Shown: in pieces, positions 59,627-64,000 of the stretch | How positions within the stretch are numbered: the first letter of the stretch is position 1 | Layout of the letters: each line of letters opens with the position of its first letter | Source: Sphaerisporangium krabiense | GTDB lineage: Bacteria; Actinomycetota; Actinomycetes; Streptosporangiales; Streptosporangiaceae | Length of the DNA: 64,000 nt | Assembly (NCBI RefSeq): GCF_014200435.1 | Contig: NZ_JACHBR010000002.1 | Coordinates: forward strand, 486,501-550,500 | Direction: 5' to 3' | Notes under the pieces: model-generated | What the model saw: only the letters and a program-made list of their open reading frames with translations | What the model was told of the DNA's origin: nothing | Database searches by the model: none | Made by a program: the position numbers and the translations under genes

Positions 59627-62188
59627 ATGACCGAACAGCGACCGCACCGTGCCACCGTTCCCGACAGGCCCTCTCTGGACGGCCTCGAAGCGGTATGGGC
59701 GGCTCGCTGGGATGTAGACGGCACCTACCGTTTCGACCGGTCGAAGACCCGCGACGAGGTCTACTCGATCGACACGCCCCCGCCCACGGTGTCGGGGTCG
59801 CTGCACGTCGGACACGTCTTCTCCTACACCCACACCGACACCCTGGCCCGCTACCAGCGCATGCGCGGTCGTGAGGTCTTCTACCCCATGGGCTGGGACG
59901 ACAACGGTCTGCCCACCGAGCGCCGCGTGCAGAACCACTTCGGCGTCCGCTGCGACCCCTCGCTGCCCTACGACCCGGCCTTCACGCCGCCCGCCGAGCC
60001 CGACCCCAAGCGCCCGGCGCGGGTCTCGCGGCGCAACTTCACCGAGCTGTGCGAGCGTCTCACCGCCGAGGACGAGAAGGCGTTCGAGGAGCTGTGGCGC
60101 CATCTCGGCCTGTCGGTGGACTGGTCGCTCACCTACGCCACCATCGACGCCGCCTCCCGCGCCGCCTCCCAGCGCGCGTTCCTGCGCAACCTGGCGCGCG
60201 GGGAGGCGTACCTGGCCGAGGGGCCCACGCTGTGGGACGTCACCTTCGGCACGGCCGTCGCCCAGGCCGAGCTGGAGGACCGCGAGTGGCCCGGCGCCTT
60301 CCACCGGATCCGCTTCGGCGGGGCGCCCGGCACCGCCCACGAGGACGGCGTGTTCATCGAGACCACCAGGCCCGAGCTGATCCCCGCCTGCGTGGCCCTG
60401 GTGGCCCACCCCGACGACGAGCGCTACCGGCCGCTGTTCGGCCGCACCGTCACCACCCCGATCTTCGGCGTCCCGGTCCCGGTCGTGGCGCACCGCCTCG
60501 CCGAGCCGGGCAAGGGCTCCGGCATCGCCATGATCTGCACCTTCGGCGACGTCACCGACGTCGTGTGGTGGCGCGAGCTGGACCTGCCGACCCGCCCGGT
60601 CATCGGCTGGGACGGCCGCCTGCTGCCCGAGCCCCCCGACGGCGTCCCCGCCGGGCCGTACGCCGAGCTGGCGGGGAAGACCGCCCACTCCGCCCGCGAG
60701 CGGGTCGTCCAGATGCTGCGCGAGTCCGGCGACCTGGACGGCGAGCCGCGCAAGATCTCCCGCCCGGTCAAGTTCTACGAGAAGGGCGACCGCCCGCTGG
60801 AGATCGTCACCACCCGCCAGTGGTACATCCGCAACGGCGGGCGGGACGCGGCCCTGCGCGAGGCCCTGGTGGAGCGCGGCCGCGAGCTGGAGTGGCACCC
60901 GCCGCACATGCGCGTCCGCTACGAGAACTGGGTGCAGGGGCTCGCGGGCGACTGGCTGATCTCGCGGCAGCGCTTCTTCGGCGTGCCGATCCCCGTCTGG
61001 TACCCGCTGGACTCCGAGGGCCGCCCCATCCACGAGTCGCCGATCGCGGCGGACGAGCGGTCGCTGCCGGTGGACCCGGCGAGCGACGCGCCGCCCGGGT
61101 ACGCCGAGGAGCAGCGCGGCAAGCCCTTCGGCTTCGCCGCCGACCCCGACGTCATGGACACCTGGGCGACGTCCTCGCTGTCCCCGCAGACCGTCTCGGG
61201 CTGGGAGCGCGACGCCGACCTGTTCGCCCGCGTGTTCCCGATGGACCTGCGCCCGCAGGCCCACGAGATCATCCGCACGTGGCTGTTCGCCTCGGTGGTC
61301 AGGGCCCACCTGGAGAACGGCGTGCTGCCCTGGCGGCACGCGGCCATCTCGGGGTGGATCCTCGACCCCGACCGTAAAAAGATGTCCAAGTCCAAGGGCA
61401 ACGTCGTCACGCCGATGGCCCTGCTCCAGGAGTACGGCTCCGACGCGGTGCGCTACTGGGCGGCCGGCGGGCGTCCCGGCACCGACACCGCCTTCGACAC
61501 CGGGCAGATCAAGGTCGGCCGCCGCCTCGCCATCAAGATCCTCAACGCCTCCAAGTTCGTGCTCGGCCTCGGCGAGGCCCCCGCCGAGCCGAGGGAGCGC
61601 CACGCGCTGGACGCCTCCATGCTGGCGCGGCTCGCCGCCGTCACCGAGGAGGCCACCGCCGCCTTCGAGGCCTACGACTACACGCGCGCCCTGGAGGCCG
61701 CGGAGAGGTTCTTCTGGGAGTTCTGCGACGACTACCTGGAACTGGTCAAGGCCCGCGCCTACGGCGACGACGAGGGCGCCGCCTCGGCGCGCGCCGCGCT
61801 GCGCACGGCCCTGGACGTGCTCCTGCGGCTGTTCGCCCCGTTCCTGCCGTTCGTCACCGAGGAGGTCTGGTCCTGGTGGCGCCCCGGCTCGGTGCACCGC
61901 GCCGGCTGGCCGTCCCCGGCCGAGCTCGGCACGCTCCCCGGCGACCCCGGCGTGCTCGCCACGGTGTCGGAGGTCCTGCGCGAGGTCCGCAAGGCCAAGT
62001 CCTCGGCCAGGCTGTCGATGCGGGCCGAGGTCGCGCGGCTGAGCGTCGCGGGCGCGTCGGTGGCGCTCGTGCGCCCGGCCCAGGACGATCTGTGCGCGGC
62101 GGGCGCCGTCGAGGAGTTCGTCCTTCGGCACGACGAGGACGGCGACCTGCGGGTGGAGGTCACGCTCGCGCAGGCCGCTTCCGCCTGA
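59627..62188 (+). CDS. valS: Valyl-tRNA synthetase (archaeal-like type)
   Basis: An 853-aa class I synthetase with the HVGH signature at H60-H63 and KMSKS at 585-589. The sequence around HVGH (VSGSLHVGHVFSYTHTDTLA) and WDDNGLPTERRVQNHFGV differ from the usual bacterial ValRS, whose counterpart reads NVTGSLHMGHA, and are closer to archaeal ValRS. No C-terminal ValRS coiled-coil arm is evident. It should charge tRNA-Val. Whether a bacterial-type ValRS is also present elsewhere cannot be seen. Confidence 0.93.
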   Translation: MTEQRPHRATVPDRPSLDGLEAVWAARWDVDGTYRFDRSKTRDEVYSIDTPPPTVSGSLHVGHVFSYTHTDTLARYQRMRGREVFYPMGWDDNGLPTERRVQNHFGVRCDPSLPYDPAFTPPAEPDPKRPARVSRRNFTELCERLTAEDEKAFEELWRHLGLSVDWSLTYATIDAASRAASQRAFLRNLARGEAYLAEGPTLWDVTFGTAVAQAELEDREWPGAFHRIRFGGAPGTAHEDGVFIETTRPELIPACVALVAHPDDERYRPLFGRTVTTPIFGVPVPVVAHRLAEPGKGSGIAMICTFGDVTDVVWWRELDLPTRPVIGWDGRLLPEPPDGVPAGPYAELAGKTAHSARERVVQMLRESGDLDGEPRKISRPVKFYEKGDRPLEIVTTRQWYIRNGGRDAALREALVERGRELEWHPPHMRVRYENWVQGLAGDWLISRQRFFGVPIPVWYPLDSEGRPIHESPIAADERSLPVDPASDAPPGYAEEQRGKPFGFAADPDVMDTWATSSLSPQTVSGWERDADLFARVFPMDLRPQAHEIIRTWLFASVVRAHLENGVLPWRHAAISGWILDPDRKKMSKSKGNVVTPMALLQEYGSDAVRYWAAGGRPGTDTAFDTGQIKVGRRLAIKILNASKFVLGLGEAPAEPRERHALDASMLARLAAVTEEATAAFEAYDYTRALEAAERFFWEFCDDYLELVKARAYGDDEGAASARAALRTALDVLLRLFAPFLPFVTEEVWSWWRPGSVHRAGWPSPAELGTLPGDPGVLATVSEVLREVRKAKSSARLSMRAEVARLSVAGASVALVRPAQDDLCAAGAVEEFVLRHDEDGDLRVEVTLAQAASA

Positions 62189-62210
62189 CCCCGGTCCCGG
62201 TCTTCTCCGT

Positions 62211-62244
62211 TCCCTCCACGCGTCCGTGAGGCCGCGTGGAGGGA
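62211..62244. terminator. Hairpin terminator after valS
   Basis: Perfect 12-bp arms (TCCCTCCACGCG / CGCGTGGAGGGA) with a ten-base loop, 22 bp past the stop codon. Confidence 0.8.
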
Positions 62245-62340
62245 CACCGATGACGCCGGCGGACAAGTCGGAAACCGGTTCGGCCGCAACCGGCCGGTAA
62301 GCTGCGCGCGTTCGGCGTCCCGGGGTGCCAGTCTGGAGAG

Positions 62341-63504
62341 GTGATCGTGGAAAGGGAGAGCGACGGGCGCAGCGTGCCGCCCGTGCTGTCGGCGATGGCC
62401 GCGTGGAGCTGGCGTCTCATCGTCACGGGCGTGGTCGTCTGGTTCTCGGTGCAGGTGATCGTCAGGTTGAGCTTCGTGGCGCTACCGGTGGCCATCGCGC
62501 TGCTGCTCACCGCCCTGCTCTTCCCGCTCACCGACCGGCTGCGCGAGACGGGCATGCGCTCGATCTGGGCGACGTGGATCACCATGCTGCTCGCCTTCGC
62601 CGTCATCGTCGGGCTCGGGTTCATCATCGGCATCCGCGCCAACGACGAGTTCCCCCGGCTGGCCGAGCAGGTGCAGGTCACCGCGCGCGAGGTGCAGAAC
62701 TGGCTGCTGACCGGGCCGTTCAAGCTCAAGGAGGCCCAGCTCACCGAGATCGTCAACGAGATCGTGCGGCAGATCAACACCCAGCGCAGCGCCATCACCA
62801 GCACGATCCTGTCCACGGCGACGGTCTTCGTCGAGGTGCTCGCCTCGATCGTCCTGCTGCTGTTCGTCACGTTCTTCCTGCTCAAGGACGGCGGCCAGAT
62901 CTGGTCGTGGTTCCTGCGCGGGTTCGGCCGCGCCGCGCCGCGCGTCGACAGGGCCGGCCGCGCCGCCTGGCACACCCTGTCCCAGTACATCCACGGCACG
63001 GTCATCGTGGCCGCCATCCACGGCGTGGTCATCGGCATCGTCCTGTTCGGCATGGGCGTGCCGCTGTGGGCGCCGCTCGCCGTGCTCATCTTCGTGGCCA
63101 GCTTCATCCCGATCGTCGGCATCTTCTTCGCCGGCGGCCTCGCCACGCTCGTCACCCTCGGCGCCAAGGGCATCGTCTTCGCCCTCGTCTTCGTGGGCAT
63201 CCTCGTCGTCGAGCAGCAGCTCGAGAACCATGTGCTCCAGCCGCTCATCGTCGGGCGCGCGGTGAAGTTCCACCCCCTGGCGATCATCCTGGTGCTGGCG
63301 ATCGGCGGCGTGCTCGGCGGCATCGCCGGCGCGGCGATCGCCGTCCCGGTCGTCGCCGTCGTCTACCGGGCCCTGCCCGAGCTGCGCCGGCGGCCCCCCG
63401 AACTGCCGCCCGCCGTGCCCCACGAGCCCCCACCACCGCCCGAGCCCTCCGGCGACCGCGCGTCCGGCGCGGAGGAGGACGTCTCGCCTCAGCACAGCGG
63501 GTAA
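62341..63504 (+). CDS. AI-2E-family transporter
   Basis: A 387-aa membrane protein of the AI-2E (UPF0118/PerM) family with about eight helices in the usual pattern: three at the N terminus (about 15-100), a soluble segment (about 105-145) and five further helices (about 155-350). The conserved signature is around PLWAPLAVLIFVASFIPIVG. Members export AI-2 or act as Na+/H+ antiporters. The C terminus is Pro-rich. GTG 62341 is used; GGAGAG lies shortly upstream. Confidence 0.87.
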   Translation: MIVERESDGRSVPPVLSAMAAWSWRLIVTGVVVWFSVQVIVRLSFVALPVAIALLLTALLFPLTDRLRETGMRSIWATWITMLLAFAVIVGLGFIIGIRANDEFPRLAEQVQVTAREVQNWLLTGPFKLKEAQLTEIVNEIVRQINTQRSAITSTILSTATVFVEVLASIVLLLFVTFFLLKDGGQIWSWFLRGFGRAAPRVDRAGRAAWHTLSQYIHGTVIVAAIHGVVIGIVLFGMGVPLWAPLAVLIFVASFIPIVGIFFAGGLATLVTLGAKGIVFALVFVGILVVEQQLENHVLQPLIVGRAVKFHPLAIILVLAIGGVLGGIAGAAIAVPVVAVVYRALPELRRRPPELPPAVPHEPPPPPEPSGDRASGAEEDVSPQHSG

Positions 63505-63585
63505 GGTCTCCCTTCATGAGCACACCGGTGACGCCGCGGCGCCACCGGTGGCGTAGCTTGAGGCTGAGGGCGACGAGGTGAACAC

Positions 63586-64000
63586 ATGATCGAGGTGCTG
63601 ATCCAGCGACTCGACCCCGAACTCCCGATTCCCGCGTACGCCCACCCGGGTGACGCGGGGGCCGACCTCTACGCCGCCGAGGACGTCGAGCTCCTCCCCG
63701 GCGAGCGGGCGAAGGTCCGCACCGGCGTGGCCATCGCGCTCCCCGACGGATACGCGGCCTTCGTCCACCCTCGCTCGGGCCTCGCCGCCCGGTTCGGCGT
63801 CACGCTGGTCAACGCGCCCGGCACCGTCGACGCCGGCTACCGCGGCGAGATCCACGTGACCATGCTGAACACCGACACCAAGGACGCCTTCCACGTCCGG
63901 CGCGGTGACCGCATCGCCCAGCTCGTCGTCCAGCGCGTCGAGAAGGCGGCCTTCCATGAGGTGGAGCGCCTCCCCGGTTCGGCGCGCGGCGCCGGCGGGT
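63586..64000 (+). CDS. dut: dUTPase, 3' end outside window
   Basis: A partial gene of 138 codons. It reads [20 protein letters not shown] followed by [10 protein letters not shown] (motif 1), [11 protein letters not shown] (motif 2), [11 protein letters not shown] (motif 3), [10 protein letters not shown] (motif 4) and the start of the C-terminal [10 protein letters not shown] (motif 5). The enzyme removes dUTP and makes dUMP for dTMP synthesis; it works as a trimer. ATG 63586 has GAGG a few bases upstream. The stop lies beyond position 64000. Confidence 0.95.
   Translation, partial: MIEVLIQRLDPELPIPAYAHPGDAGADLYAAEDVELLPGERAKVRTGVAIALPDGYAAFVHPRSGLAARFGVTLVNAPGTVDAGYRGEIHVTMLNTDTKDAFHVRRGDRIAQLVVQRVEKAAFHEVERLPGSARGAGG

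Noticed and set aside
63516-63581. 21-codon frame (MSTPVTPRRH...) between the AI-2E and dut genes
   Set aside because: Too short and lacks independent support; the GCGCCACCGGTGGCG palindrome within it is more likely spacer or regulatory DNA.

Overview
This window is chromosomal DNA from a very GC-rich actinomycete. SepH, SepF-like, DUF4193, DUF4235, an actinobacterial [2Fe-2S] ferrochelatase, the Nif3 / zinc-ribbon / RNase HI-CobC trio and an AfsR-type regulator all point to Actinomycetes, probably a Streptosporangiales-like lineage. The genus cannot be fixed from the sequence alone. Most of the window is ordinary housekeeping and accessory chromosome; one segment is clearly acquired.

Layout. 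0.1-4.2 kb (minus): a translationally coupled operon of M19 dipeptidase, M20 peptidase, GNAT and N-succinylamino-acid racemase, which together look like a D- to L-amino-acid salvage route. A flavin monooxygenase follows (4.4-5.8 kb). 5.9-9.3 kb (plus): Nif3, a C4 zinc-ribbon protein, RNase HI-CobC and the RNase P RNA gene rnpB.

9.3-17.5 kb: an integrated island bounded by a 23-bp direct repeat. One copy is the 3' end of rnpB and the second lies at 17486-17508. The island holds an IS630-type element that carries a passenger APH-type kinase inside its terminal inverted repeats, a NUDIX hydrolase, a tiny membrane protein, an orphan Imm21 immunity protein, a uracil-DNA-glycosylase-fold protein, a BRCT remnant and a DUF4041 plus GIY-YIG (MUG113) nuclease resembling the SNIPE anti-phage protein. 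No integrase is visible, so it may be a decayed or cis-mobilised element.

17.6-20.2 kb: DUF6463 and TetR divergent pair, a six-cysteine secreted protein, and two gene remnants (a permease tail and a frameshifted P-loop kinase). 20.2-28.3 kb: an FtsX/MacB-type ABC transporter, a secreted PEBP protein, a TetR-thioesterase pair with a candidate operator, small proteins, a SepF-like protein and an SDR-type epimerase. 28.3-33.4 kb: a SulP-carbonic anhydrase fusion, a large disordered membrane-anchored protein and a PEBP lipoprotein.

33.5-41.3 kb: an AfsR-like regulator, a DrrAB-type ABC exporter with possible SARP-style direct repeats upstream, and two bacterial PH-domain membrane proteins. 41.5-49.5 kb: SepH, a membrane protein, a sugar-lactone oxidase, an MFS transporter and a lytic transglycosylase. 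49.4-57.6 kb: ferrochelatase, S9 peptidase, inositol monophosphatase-like enzyme, a 54-aa protein, a two-component system, DUF4193 and a membrane-associated protein. 57.8-64 kb: trehalose-6-phosphate synthase, DUF4235, an archaeal-type valyl-tRNA synthetase, an AI-2E-family transporter and the start of dUTPase.
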